A program made the position numbers and the translations under genes. From positions 212,387 through 276,386 of the forward strand of contig NZ_LSTV01000005.1 of the NCBI RefSeq assembly GCF_001644225.1: a DNA stretch of 64,000 nucleotides, read 5' to 3'. Of the stretch, positions 34,051-42,699 are shown piece by piece. Origin of the DNA: Microbacterium oleivorans. GTDB taxonomy: Bacteria > Actinomycetota > Actinomycetes > Actinomycetales > Microbacteriaceae. Position 1 is the stretch's first letter, and each line of letters begins with the position of its first letter. The notes under the pieces were generated by a model that was given only the letters and a program-made list of their open reading frames with translations, searched no databases and was not told where the DNA came from.

Positions 34051-34091
34051 GCGACCGTGCGACGGCCCGGAAAGGCACGCCGCACGGTCGC
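34051..34091 (-). promoter_or_regulatory. Hairpin between the lipoprotein and response-regulator genes
   Basis: GCGACCGTGCG (34051-34061) and CGCACGGTCGC (34081-34091) form a perfect 11-pair stem with a 19-base loop. There is no T run on the minus strand after it, so it is not a classic intrinsic terminator. It could lower transcription or stabilise mRNA between structural and regulatory genes. Confidence 0.5.
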
Positions 34092-34097
34092 GCGGGA

Positions 34098-35873
34098 TCA
34101 GGAGCGTTCGCCGGCGCCGGCGGCACCGTCGGGTGCGGTGCCGCCGCGGGGGCCGCCGCCCATTCCGCCCCCCATCCCGCCGGTGACGGCTTCTCCCGCC
34201 GTCACCGTGACCGACGTCGCGCCCGCCGACACCGTGTAGGTCCCGTCGGCGTCGATGTCGGACGAGGAGAACACCACGGTCTGGAACTCCTTCTCCGCCG
34301 TAGTGGAGAAGACGACCGTGCCGTCGGCATCCGTGATCTGGATCTCGTCGCCGGCAGAGCCGCTGACCGTCGCCGCGATCCACGCCTGCGCGCTGCCGCT
34401 ATCGGGCGACTCGGCCATGCCCGAGCTGCCCACGGCGAGGAGCGTGCCGCCGGAGACATCGAAGCCCCCGTTGCTGTCGAGCGCACCGTTGCCGGACGAG
34501 GTTGGACCCCAGACGACGATGTCGCCGCCGGTCACGGTCACGGAGCCGTTCGAGTCGATGCCGTCACCGCCGGCATCGACCGTCAGGGTGCCGCCCGAGA
34601 TCGTGATGGTCTCACCGGTGTCGGTCATGCCCCCGCCCATGCCGCCCTGGCCGTCGCTGTCCGATGCGGAGTCCCCGCTGCCGTTGAGTCCGTCGTCGGA
34701 GGCCGTGACCGCGACGTCCCCACCGCTGATGGTGATGTCGGTCGCCTCGAGTCCCTCGTTCGACTGTCCGACGGTCACCGTGCCGCCACCGATCTCCAGC
34801 GCCGCCTCGGCGTGCGCACCGTCGTCTCCCGCGCTGATCGTGACCGTTCCGCCGAGGACCCCGATCGAGCCGTCCGAATGCAGACCGTCGTCCGTCGCGG
34901 ACACGTCGACCGAGCCATCGCCGATCGCGACGACGACCCCCGCGCTGACGCCCTTCGAGCCGGCGTCCGCCGCGCCCTCGGCGCTGATCGACACCGTCCC
35001 GCCCGTGATCACGGCATCGGTGGTCGCGGCGATGCCGTCGTCGCCATTGGTGGCGCTGATGTCGCCGCCGGAGATCCAGACGTACCCGCGTGTGCCGTCT
35101 TCGTCGTCGTCGCTCTTGAGCGCATCGCCGCCGGCAGTGACCTCGAGCGTTCCGCCCGAGATGACGAGGGCGTCCTTGCCGCGGAGGGCGTCGTCGGCGG
35201 CATCCACGGTGATCGTCCCGCCGATGATCGCGAGGTCGTCCGTGCTGGCGATGCCGTCGTTGCCGTTCCCCGAGATGACGAGCGAACCGGGTCCACCGAT
35301 GGTCAGGTCGGCGTCGGCGTAGATCGCCGCGTTCGCTGCGGCGCTGTCGTCGTAGCTCGCGGCGTCCGAGACCGAGTTCTCGCTGCCGTCGGCGAGCGAG
35401 ATGGCGACGTCGTCGGCCGTCGTGACCGAGATGGCGGCGCCGTCGGCGTTCGTGATGTCGACGCCGTCGAGGACGAGGACGACCTGCGCGTCGTCGGGTG
35501 CGGCGACGACGACAGATCCGGCGAGGTCGCCGCTGAGCCGGTAGACGCCGGCGGCCGAGATGGTGACCGTGCCGCCGTCGACGCTCACGCCGTCGCCGGA
35601 CGCCGTCGCGGTCGATCCCTCGAGAGTGACGTCGATCGCGTCGGCCGCCGACCACTCGTCGTCGCCCACGACCGTCGCGTCCTCGTTGGCGGCGAGGACG
35701 GCCGTCGGGTCGAGGTCGGAGTCGATCTCGGCGACCGCGACGGTGGCGGAGTCGTCCGTCGTGGATGTGGTCCCGCTCGTGCCGGTCGCGGCGACGCCGG
35801 TGACGGCACACCCCGCGAGGACGAGCCCCGCGAGGGCGAGGGGGACGGCAGGAAGGATCAGGCGGCGGCGCAT
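34098..35873 (-). CDS. Beta-solenoid lipoprotein with carbohydrate-binding (DUF4353-type) repeats
   Basis: A 591-residue exported lipoprotein. The signal peptide ends in a lipobox LVLAGC with lipidated Cys22. After an Asp/Ser/Thr-rich spacer, most of the protein consists of short repeats of the form ISGGTLEVTAGGDALK, predicted to stack as a right-handed beta-helix. Proteins of this kind are annotated as carbohydrate-binding domain-containing (DUF4353). A Gly/Met-rich tail closes the protein. It lies next to VTC and DUF4956 genes, an association seen in other Gram-positive genomes. The start overlaps the VTC gene end by 16 bases. Confidence 0.85.
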   Translation of the reverse strand: MRRRLILPAVPLALAGLVLAGCAVTGVAATGTSGTTSTTDDSATVAVAEIDSDLDPTAVLAANEDATVVGDDEWSAADAIDVTLEGSTATASGDGVSVDGGTVTISAAGVYRLSGDLAGSVVVAAPDDAQVVLVLDGVDITNADGAAISVTTADDVAISLADGSENSVSDAASYDDSAAANAAIYADADLTIGGPGSLVISGNGNDGIASTDDLAIIGGTITVDAADDALRGKDALVISGGTLEVTAGGDALKSDDDEDGTRGYVWISGGDISATNGDDGIAATTDAVITGGTVSISAEGAADAGSKGVSAGVVVAIGDGSVDVSATDDGLHSDGSIGVLGGTVTISAGDDGAHAEAALEIGGGTVTVGQSNEGLEATDITISGGDVAVTASDDGLNGSGDSASDSDGQGGMGGGMTDTGETITISGGTLTVDAGGDGIDSNGSVTVTGGDIVVWGPTSSGNGALDSNGGFDVSGGTLLAVGSSGMAESPDSGSAQAWIAATVSGSAGDEIQITDADGTVVFSTTAEKEFQTVVFSSSDIDADGTYTVSAGATSVTVTAGEAVTGGMGGGMGGGPRGGTAPDGAAGAGERS

Positions 35874-36661
35874 GGCAGCTCCTCGGTTCGGATGGTGGTG
35901 GATGCGGGGGAGAAGGGGCCGCGCAGGAGGCGTCCCCAGCGGTTGCGGGGGAGTTCGGGGCTCATCGCGGCGAGTCCGGTCGCGTATTTGCTGACCGAGA
36001 CGGGACGGTGCCCGGCACGCCACAGCAGTCGGTCGAGGGCGGATGCCGACGACGGCGACTTCGTCTCGACGATCGCCAGATCGGGGAGGGAGAAGCCGGA
36101 GCCGTCGGGGCGGTCCCAGCGCAGGTCGGTGTCGATGGTCGCCCGCGACGACTGGTCAGGGGCGAGGAGTGTGGCACGTGCGTACCGGGTGACGAGCGTC
36201 GCATCCAGCTCGTCGACGCGACCGCTGTCGACGCCGATCGTGGCGAAGGCGGCGGCGACCTCTTCTTGGGCTTCGGGGGTGAGGACGGCGCGCTGGGCGA
36301 CGTCGTACTCCGACCGTTCCTTGACCGTCGTCCCACGAGCACCGCGGGTCTTGATCTCGAGGTACGCGGCGTGGGTGTCGACGTAGGTGCGGGTGCGGAG
36401 CTTGAACCGCCGGCGGCGCGGCTGCGCGGCCATGTGGAAGCTCAGCAGGTCGGGGGTGTCGAAGTAGACGGACTCGTAGGCGAATCGGCGGGCGCCGCCG
36501 ATGTCGAGGACGCGGGTGCGCTCGTCGACCCGCGAGAGCAGGCCGCCCAGTGCGGACTGGGGCACGACGTACTTGCGGTCGACGCGGGCCAGGAGTGCCG
36601 CCTCGGCCACCATGTCCTCGAGGCTCACCCCGTCGAAGCGGGCGAGGGCGTCGGGGCTCAT
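35858..36661 (-). CDS. VTC-domain polyphosphate polymerase-like protein
   Basis: A 267-residue protein of the VTC domain family, which in yeast VTC4 polymerises ATP gamma-phosphate into polyphosphate inside a basic tunnel. The signature residues are visible: ARVDRKYVV near 25, YESVYFDT near 67, RRRRFKLRTRTY near 82-93, EIKTR and KERSEY near 105-118, IDTDLRW near 172 and VETKS near 190. The protein is soluble and single-domain. Whether the product is polyphosphate or another nucleotide-derived polymer is unknown. It overlaps both neighbours (16 and 4 bases). Confidence 0.85.
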   Translation of the reverse strand: MSPDALARFDGVSLEDMVAEAALLARVDRKYVVPQSALGGLLSRVDERTRVLDIGGARRFAYESVYFDTPDLLSFHMAAQPRRRRFKLRTRTYVDTHAAYLEIKTRGARGTTVKERSEYDVAQRAVLTPEAQEEVAAAFATIGVDSGRVDELDATLVTRYARATLLAPDQSSRATIDTDLRWDRPDGSGFSLPDLAIVETKSPSSASALDRLLWRAGHRPVSVSKYATGLAAMSPELPRNRWGRLLRGPFSPASTTIRTEELPCAAA

Positions 36662-37278
36662 CGGACCGCTCCGGCTGCGAGGCGGCCGTCCACCTGCGAC
36701 CCCGTCGAGTCGGGCGCGGGGCGATCGCTGTCCGCGATGCGGTAGCGCACGTCGACGGTGGTCGTGTCGTTCACGAGGTCGAGCTCCTGCACGGTCAGCG
36801 AGGTGACCTCTCCGCCGAGCCGCTGCCCGACGAGGGCGCGGAGCGCGGTCTCGTCGGCCTCGGCTCGGTCGAGGCGCACCACCTGATGACGGCTGCGGGA
36901 GAGCAGACGCGGGTGGTCGGCCGCCCACATCACGACGAGGATCAGCGCGATGAGTCCGGTGACGGGCAGGATGTCGGCGGTCGGGAGGCCGGCCATGAGG
37001 CCTGTGGCCAGTGCGGCGAAGTAGTAGGCCACCTCGCGCTGCGAGATCTCCGACGACCGGAGCCGGATGATCGAGAGCACACCGAACAGCCCGAGGCCGA
37101 GTCCGAGCGCGACCTCGGCGGTGCCGAGGACGGTCGCGACGGCCATCACCCCGACGTTGACCCCGAGGAAGGCGACGACCAGGTCGCGGCGGCGGTGGCG
37201 TCGGTAGTAGAGCCCCAGGCTGAGGATGAGGGCGGCGGCGAGGTCGATCGCGATGAGCGAGATCGAGGCGATGGTCAT
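36658..37278 (-). CDS. DUF4956 membrane protein
   Basis: A 206-residue protein with about four or five transmembrane helices in the first 115 residues and a cytoplasmic C-terminal domain of about 85 residues. The helix-loop LGLGLFGVLSIIRLRSSEIS near 60-79 is the DUF4956 hallmark. DUF4956 genes are typically beside VTC-type polymerase genes, suggesting a membrane partner that receives or exports the polymer. The ATG overlaps the upstream GT stop by four bases. Function not established. Confidence 0.85.
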   Translation of the reverse strand: MTIASISLIAIDLAAALILSLGLYYRRHRRRDLVVAFLGVNVGVMAVATVLGTAEVALGLGLGLFGVLSIIRLRSSEISQREVAYYFAALATGLMAGLPTADILPVTGLIALILVVMWAADHPRLLSRSRHQVVRLDRAEADETALRALVGQRLGGEVTSLTVQELDLVNDTTTVDVRYRIADSDRPAPDSTGSQVDGRLAAGAVR

Positions 37279-38414
37279 GGGTTCCTCCGTGGGGATGTGG
37301 TGACGATCTCCATTCGAGTGGCGGCACCTTCACCGTTCCTAAGAGGCGCATTGACCGCCGATTCGAGGCGGGAAGCGCGCGGGTTGCGGCCGAACACGAC
37401 GCTCCGCTGGATGAGGTAGCCGAGCGCGAACAGCGCCGCCTCGGTGACGAGCTTGGCGGCGAGCAGCGGCATCCCGGCCGCGGTGAGCATCGTCATCCAG
37501 GCGACGTTCGAGGCCAGCAGTGCGCCGGCGAGGAGCGCGTACCGTATCGCCTGGCGGCGCAGCGCACCGGTACCGTCGCGACGGAAGACGACGTGCCGAT
37601 TGACGACGAAGTTCACGGTCGCGCTGACGACCCGGGCGGCGACGATGGACGGGATGAAGGCTCCCGTCACCGCGGTCAGGACGAGGAGCAGCAGGGTGTC
37701 GACGGCGAACGCGAACACCGACGAGGCCGCGAACAGCAGCAGCGGCACCCCTACGCGCAGGGTGTCGACCAGGGGGCGGAAGTGGCTCGACGCGTTCCCC
37801 GCCACGTAGACGGTCTCGATCGGGACCTCGCACGTCTCCCACCCGTCGCGGTGACAGCGCAGGAGCACGTTCTGCTCGTACTCGAAGCGTTCGCCGCGCT
37901 GTGCGAGCAGCCAGGGCAGCATGACGGGCGGGATGCCGCGCAGCCCGGTCTGGGTGTCGGAGAGGGTCCATCCCGCCGCGAGACGGAACGTCGCCCGGGC
38001 CGCCGCGTTGCCGAGCCTGCTGCGCATCGGATTGCCGCGTCGGCCGGTGTCGCGGCATCCGAGCACCATCACCGGCGCGCCGGAGTCGACCGCGGCGACG
38101 GTGGTCGCGCCGACGTTCAGGATGTCGGCGACCGTGTGCTGGCCGTCGGCATCGGCCGTGACCACGGAATGTCCGGGGAAGGCGCTCATCGCGTGCCGGA
38201 ACCCCGTGCGCAGCGCTGCGCCCTTCCCCTGGTTCCGCACGTGTCCGAGGACCGTCGCCCCGAGTGCCGCGACGTCGTCAAAGACGGCGGCATGGCGGGG
38301 TCCGCTGCCGTCGTCGACGACGACGATCGGGATGCCGGGAGCGGAGATCGTGAGCGCGCCGACCAGGTCGGTCAGGGCGACGTCGGGTTCGTAGGCCGGG
38401 ATGAGGATGATCAC
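37275..38414 (-). CDS. GT2 glycosyltransferase fused to GtrA-like membrane domain
   Basis: A 379-residue fusion. Residues 1 to about 215 are a GT-A fold of the dolichol-phosphate-mannose synthase type, with IPAYEPD at the start, VVDDGSG near 31-37, TADADGQH near 87 and a DTQTGLRGI acceptor motif near 152. Residues about 225-345 are a GtrA-like domain with four transmembrane helices (NFVVNRHVVFRR near 269). GT2-GtrA pairs make and flip polyprenyl-phosphate-linked sugars. It begins three bases after the phosphodiester glycosidase-like gene. Confidence 0.85.
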   Translation of the reverse strand: MIILIPAYEPDVALTDLVGALTISAPGIPIVVVDDGSGPRHAAVFDDVAALGATVLGHVRNQGKGAALRTGFRHAMSAFPGHSVVTADADGQHTVADILNVGATTVAAVDSGAPVMVLGCRDTGRRGNPMRSRLGNAAARATFRLAAGWTLSDTQTGLRGIPPVMLPWLLAQRGERFEYEQNVLLRCHRDGWETCEVPIETVYVAGNASSHFRPLVDTLRVGVPLLLFAASSVFAFAVDTLLLLVLTAVTGAFIPSIVAARVVSATVNFVVNRHVVFRRDGTGALRRQAIRYALLAGALLASNVAWMTMLTAAGMPLLAAKLVTEAALFALGYLIQRSVVFGRNPRASRLESAVNAPLRNGEGAATRMEIVTTSPRRNP

Positions 38415-38417
38415 GGC

Positions 38418-39368
38418 TCACTCCGCGATGTAGAGGATGTCGCTCGTGCCGCGCTCGCCGCCGTTCGAGGGCTGGTTCACGACCTCGCCGTCGAAGAACA
38501 TCGTCGACGACCCGCCGCCGTCGAGGTTGTACGCGGTCTCGGCGCCGAGGTCGATCATGATCTGGGCGAGCTCGGTGAGGGTCGCTCCGCGGCTGTAGCC
38601 CTCGCTGCGGCCGTCGACGACGACGAAGACGAGATGGTTGTCGTCGATCACGCCGACGGCGGTGCGCGGCTGCTCACCCTGGATCGAATGGTTGCCGACG
38701 TTGGTGTCGACCTCGACGTCCTCGATCCCGGCCACGACAGCGCCGTCCTCGACGAGTGCGGGACCGAAGCTGAGGGTGTTCCAGACCCCGTCGGCGAGCA
38801 GCTGGTCGGCGCTCGTGGCCGTCTCGTCGTAGACCTGCACCGTTCCGTCGGCGTAGAAGGCCAGCCCGGCGCGGGAGGGGGAATCGCGGTAGACGACCCC
38901 GTTGCGGATGACGATGCCGGTGTCGCGGAAGCCGTAGTAGTCGCCGTTGATCGCGAACACGGCGTCGTTGTCCTCGGCGATCCCGCTCGTGGTCTCGGTG
39001 ATGTTCTCGCCGAACTGATCCTTCGCGAACGCGGAGCGCAACCGGGTGGCCTCTGAGAGGACCACATCGGCGACGTAGTAGGTGAGGGTGTCGTCGCCCG
39101 ACCCGGTGACGACCTGCGACACGGTGACGGTGGTCTCGCCGTCCGAATAGGTGTCGCCCTCGACGACACCCGCCGCATTCGTTGCCGACGTCGTCGGCTC
39201 GACGGCCGAGTTCTCGGCCTCGTATGCCGAGACGTCGGAGATCTCGACGTGCTCGATGAGGAAGCGGTCTGCGGCCCACGCCGTCGCCCCTCCGACGGCG
39301 AGAGCGACGGTGAGGCCGCCGGCGATGAGGGCGGCCCGAAGATGGCGCGGTTTCGTGGTGTGAGGCAT
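38418..39368 (-). CDS. Phosphodiester glycosidase (NAGPA)-family exported protein
   Basis: A 316-residue protein with an N-terminal membrane anchor or signal (about residues 10-33) and a NAGPA-type domain (about 85-315). The recognisable segments are AINGDYYGFRDTG near 138-150, RTAVGV near 236 and the C-terminal YNLDGGGSSTMFFDG near 285-299. The family includes the uncovering enzyme that removes N-acetylglucosamine from a phosphodiester, and bacterial members occur in exopolysaccharide loci. As the first gene of the operon it implies a phosphodiester-linked sugar in the product. Confidence 0.85.
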   Translation of the reverse strand: MPHTTKPRHLRAALIAGGLTVALAVGGATAWAADRFLIEHVEISDVSAYEAENSAVEPTTSATNAAGVVEGDTYSDGETTVTVSQVVTGSGDDTLTYYVADVVLSEATRLRSAFAKDQFGENITETTSGIAEDNDAVFAINGDYYGFRDTGIVIRNGVVYRDSPSRAGLAFYADGTVQVYDETATSADQLLADGVWNTLSFGPALVEDGAVVAGIEDVEVDTNVGNHSIQGEQPRTAVGVIDDNHLVFVVVDGRSEGYSRGATLTELAQIMIDLGAETAYNLDGGGSSTMFFDGEVVNQPSNGGERGTSDILYIAE

Positions 39369-39400
39369 GCCTCCAGGAGTACGGACGCGAGGTTCGGCGG

Positions 39401-39523
39401 ATGTTGACCGATCCTGAGAACGGGATTAACGATGCTCTCCCGGTAGAGCACGGTCAGACGGTCGTCTTTCCCGAGGATGTCGACGTCTGGTACGACGACG
39501 GCCCTCGCAGCGGCTGCGAGTGA
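39401..39523 (+). CDS. Possible 40-residue acidic small protein
   Basis: An open frame between the divergent envelope operon and P450 gene encodes a 40-residue acidic peptide that ends PRSGCE, with a single C-terminal Cys. Codon use in its second half fits the host. Against it, TTGACC (39404-39409) and TAACGA 17 bases later look like a promoter inside the frame. I regard it as a candidate only. Confidence 0.3.
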   Translation: MLTDPENGINDALPVEHGQTVVFPEDVDVWYDDGPRSGCE

Positions 39524-39595
39524 CGCGGGGTATCACACGGGTCCCGCGGGCGCACGCCCCTGGCCGGCACGGCTCCGCGCTGCGAGCGTCGGAGC

Positions 39596-40978
39596 ATGCC
39601 GACCACTCCTGAGTCCACGACCGCCGCTCCGCAGACCCGCGCTGGGCGGGCAGCGGATCCCACGCTCGGGGTCGTGTCGCGGCCCGCGTGGCGCGACGAC
39701 TCCGCTTCTCTCCTGGCCCGCGGCTACCGCTTCGGCGAGGGCATCTGGCGGCGCGTGCCGCGCGGCGCGCGCTCGGCGCCGATGCGGCTGCTGTTCTCCG
39801 ACGCCCTGCTGGTGCGCGGAGCTGAGGGGGTCGCAGCCTTCTACGACGACGCCCGGGTTGCACGGCACGGCGCCATGCCGCCGTTCATCCAGGAGACCCT
39901 CTTCGGGCACGACTCGGTGCACAGCCTCGACGGCGACGAGCACCGGCACCGCAAGGCGACGTTCGTCTCCGCGCTGTACGAGGACGAGCAGGTCGCCCGG
40001 CTGCGCCCGCACCTCGAGCGCGAGTGGCGGCACGAGGCGGACGAGTGGATCGCCGGCGGAACGCGGTCGGCGTACGACGCCGCCGTCGGAGCCCTGGGCC
40101 GCGCAATCATGCGGTGGGCGGGGCTCCCCGGCACCGGCGAGGCGAAGACGCGGTGGGCGCGCCGGCAGGCGCAGATCGTCGACGGATTCGGTGTGCCGTA
40201 CTCCCCGGAGTACCTGCTGGCCGCTCTGAATCGGCGGTGGTCCGACCGGCACGCCGAGCGTCTCATCCGCGCCGTGCGCGCCGGCAGCCTCGACGCGCAC
40301 CCGGCAACCGCGCTGGCCGCCTGGGCAGGGCACCGCGACCGCGCCGGTGAGCTGCTGCCCGCTCGCCTCGCGGGTGTGGAACTGCAGAACAGCTTCCGCC
40401 CGATGATCGCCGTCGCCCGGTTCACCGCCTTCGCCGCGAAGCGGCTGCAGGAGCACCCGGACTGGCGCGAGCGCATCGCCGCCGAGGTCGCCGAGCGGGG
40501 ATCGCTCGTCGACGGCCCGCTCGCGACCGCGTTCGCACAGGAGATCCGCCGCACGTCGCCGTTCGTCCCGATGCTGCCGGCCTTCGCGACGCAGGACATC
40601 GAGGTCGACGGTCGTACGGTCCGCGCCGGCGGGCGCATCGTGCTCGACATCCTCGGCACCGACACCGACGAGGGGTCGTGGGAGCGCGCCGACATCTTCG
40701 ATCCCGAGCGCTTCGTCGGCGTCGACGACTACGAGGAGATCACCGCGTTCGTGCCGCACGGGGGCGCGGATGTCGCGACAGGGCACCGCTGCCCGGGCGA
40801 GAAGCTCGCGATCGCGGGGCTCGCGGCATCCATCAGCGCCCTGAGCGACCCCCGCCTGGCGATTCTGCCCGCCGGACTTGAAGTGAACGAGCGACGGATG
40901 CCCACGAAGCCCCGCTCGGGTGGACGCGTCCGGCCCGCGGGGTCGACGACCGGCGCGCGCTGCCCGTTCCACCGCTGA
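39596..40978 (+). CDS. CYP152-family cytochrome P450 peroxygenase
   Basis: A 460-residue P450. The heme loop is GHRCPGE near 398-404, with the axial Cys. QEIRRTSPFVPMLPAFA near 323 resembles the CYP152 I-helix region, where an Arg-Pro pair binds the fatty-acid carboxylate. CYP152 enzymes use hydrogen peroxide directly to hydroxylate or decarboxylate fatty acids, so no redox partner is needed, and none is encoded nearby. The N-terminal about 25 residues are a low-complexity extension. Product (alpha/beta-hydroxy acid or terminal alkene) cannot be told. Confidence 0.8.
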   Translation: MPTTPESTTAAPQTRAGRAADPTLGVVSRPAWRDDSASLLARGYRFGEGIWRRVPRGARSAPMRLLFSDALLVRGAEGVAAFYDDARVARHGAMPPFIQETLFGHDSVHSLDGDEHRHRKATFVSALYEDEQVARLRPHLEREWRHEADEWIAGGTRSAYDAAVGALGRAIMRWAGLPGTGEAKTRWARRQAQIVDGFGVPYSPEYLLAALNRRWSDRHAERLIRAVRAGSLDAHPATALAAWAGHRDRAGELLPARLAGVELQNSFRPMIAVARFTAFAAKRLQEHPDWRERIAAEVAERGSLVDGPLATAFAQEIRRTSPFVPMLPAFATQDIEVDGRTVRAGGRIVLDILGTDTDEGSWERADIFDPERFVGVDDYEEITAFVPHGGADVATGHRCPGEKLAIAGLAASISALSDPRLAILPAGLEVNERRMPTKPRSGGRVRPAGSTTGARCPFHR

Positions 40979-41065
40979 CGCGATGCCACGAACCGGGGCC
41001 GCGTGCAACCCCCTCTGAACCGGACCGTGTCGACCGCAGGGTGACCTCCGACCGGGAGGACCACC

Positions 41066-42130
41066 ATGGCCGAGCAGAACACCACGCAGACGACACGCAC
41101 CGACGCGCCCGATCCCGAGGCGTCGCGCAAGCCCGACTCCGTCGGCGACGTGAAGAAGCGGTCGTGGAAGTACGTCCTGGGCAAGACGATCCGCGAGTTC
41201 AGCGCGGACCAGTGCACGGATGCCGCGGCGGGCCTCACCTACTACGGGGTGCTCGCGCTCTTCCCGGCCCTGATCGCGATCTTCTCGCTGCTCGGCGTCG
41301 TGGGACAGGGGCAGGCGGCCGCCGACGCGGTGCTCGGCATCGTGCGCGACGTCGCGCCCTCCGACACGGCGAGCGCGCTGGAGGGCCCGATCCAGCAGAT
41401 CGCGTCGTCGCCCGGTGCGGGACTCGCCCTCGCGCTCGGCATCGTCGTGGCGCTGTGGTCGGCTTCGGGGTACGTCGGGGCCTTCTCCCGGGCGATGAAC
41501 CGGATCTACGAGATCGAGGAGGGGCGCCCGTTCTGGAAGCTGCGTCCGATGCAGCTGCTCGTGACGCTCGTCGCGGTGGTCTCGCTCGCCCTCGTCGCGC
41601 TCGGCCTCGTCCTCTCGGGCGACGTCGCCCGAGCGATCGGGGAGACGTTGGGCCTCGGCGACGGCGTGCTGCTCGCGTGGAACATCGCGAAGTGGCCCGT
41701 CATGCTCTTCGTGGTCGTGTTCCTCGTCGCGGTCCTCTACTACGCGACCCCCAACGCGAAGCAGCCGAAGTTCCGCTGGATCAGCATCGGCGCGCTCATC
41801 GCGATCGTCGTGATGATCATCGCCACCGCCGGGTTCGCCTTCTACGTCGTGAACTTCTCGAACTACGACCGGACCTACGGCTCACTCGCCGGCGTCATCG
41901 TGTTCCTGCTCTGGCTGTGGATCGCCAACAACGTGCTGCTGTTCGGCGCGGAGTTCGACGCCGAGCTCGAACGGGGCCGCCAGCTGCAGGGCGGCATCGC
42001 CGCCGAGGAGGACATCCAGCTGCCCGCCCGCGACACGCGGAAGTCCGACAAGCAGGCCGCGAAGGAGCAGAAGGACATCGACGAGGGCCGCCGCATCCGC
42101 CTCGCCCACGGTGAGGACGAGGACCGATGA
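41066..42130 (+). CDS. YihY/BrkB-family membrane protein
   Basis: A 354-residue integral membrane protein with six predicted helices. The family motifs TDAAAGLTYYGVLALFPALI near 50 and the DRTYGSLAGVIVFLLWLW segment near 268 are clear. The N-terminal 35 residues and the C-terminal 60 are charged and cytoplasmic. Members were once called ribonuclease BN, which is incorrect; function is not settled. GGGAGG precedes the ATG. The next gene starts four bases before its end. Confidence 0.88.
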   Translation: MAEQNTTQTTRTDAPDPEASRKPDSVGDVKKRSWKYVLGKTIREFSADQCTDAAAGLTYYGVLALFPALIAIFSLLGVVGQGQAAADAVLGIVRDVAPSDTASALEGPIQQIASSPGAGLALALGIVVALWSASGYVGAFSRAMNRIYEIEEGRPFWKLRPMQLLVTLVAVVSLALVALGLVLSGDVARAIGETLGLGDGVLLAWNIAKWPVMLFVVVFLVAVLYYATPNAKQPKFRWISIGALIAIVVMIIATAGFAFYVVNFSNYDRTYGSLAGVIVFLLWLWIANNVLLFGAEFDAELERGRQLQGGIAAEEDIQLPARDTRKSDKQAAKEQKDIDEGRRIRLAHGEDEDR

Positions 42131-42330
42131 CGGACGCCGAGACCCCCACCCGCCTGAAGCGGGGCATCACCGGTCCGTTGCTTTTCGCCTTCATCCTCGG
42201 GGACGTGCTCGGCGCGGGCATCTACGCCCTCATGGGCGTGCTCGCGGCGGAGGTCGGCGCGGTGCTGTTCGCCGTCACCCGGTGGTTCCGGTCACGGGCA
42301 GCACGGGCGGAGGAGGCCTCGGACCGCTGA
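42127..42330 (+). pseudogene. Collapsed APC amino acid permease remnant, 67 residues
   Basis: The first about 40 residues (LKRGITGPLLFAFILGDVLG and GAGIYALMGVLAAEVG) are the start and first transmembrane helix of an amino acid permease of the APC superfamily. They run directly into GAVLFAVTRWFRSRA, which looks like the end of such a permease. The roughly 400 intervening residues are gone, and the reading frame is preserved. It therefore looks like an in-frame internal deletion that leaves one or two helices. It overlaps the YihY gene by four bases and may still be translated as a microprotein. Confidence 0.6.
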
Positions 42331-42338
42331 GGCCGGCG

Positions 42339-42542
42339 TCAACGGCCGGTGGGCGGGAGCTTCGCCACGCCGTGCCGATTCGGCTCGTCCGGTTCGGCGG
42401 CCGTCGCGGGCGACGCGGCGGAACCGCCGTGGGGGGAGTCCGTTCCAGGGTAGGACGGCTCCTCGATCTCGACCGCGCGGTCGCGGTCCTCCTTCTTCGG
42501 CAGGTGGTCGAGTGGCTGTCGGATGTCGTCGGATTCGCTCAT
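42339..42542 (-). CDS. Small hydrophilic protein, function unknown
   Basis: A 67-residue acidic, probably disordered protein (starts MSESDDIRQPLDHLPKKEDRD). The ATG at 42542 has GGAGCG seven bases upstream; a longer in-frame start at 42617 adds a Ser/Pro/Arg-rich tail and is less likely. No family recognised. Confidence 0.5.
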   Translation of the reverse strand: MSESDDIRQPLDHLPKKEDRDRAVEIEEPSYPGTDSPHGGSAASPATAAEPDEPNRHGVAKLPPTGR

Positions 42543-42699
42543 GCCCACACGCTCCGCCGCGAAGGACGGCCGCGGCAGGGGGTTGCGAGCGGCCGGCGAC
42601 TGTGATGGACGAATCACCTCGCGACGCCGCAGTGTAAGAGACGGATGCCGGGGGCGCGACCCCCCTCGAACCTCGACCGACGGCGGGCACCATCGAGCA

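Noticed and set aside
34051..34091. Calling the operon-internal hairpin an intrinsic terminator
   Set aside because: No T run follows on the minus strand, so it is left as a possible attenuating or stabilising structure.
41066..42130. YihY/BrkB protein as ribonuclease BN
   Set aside because: The old RNase BN name for this family is a misannotation; the sequence is a six-helix membrane protein.
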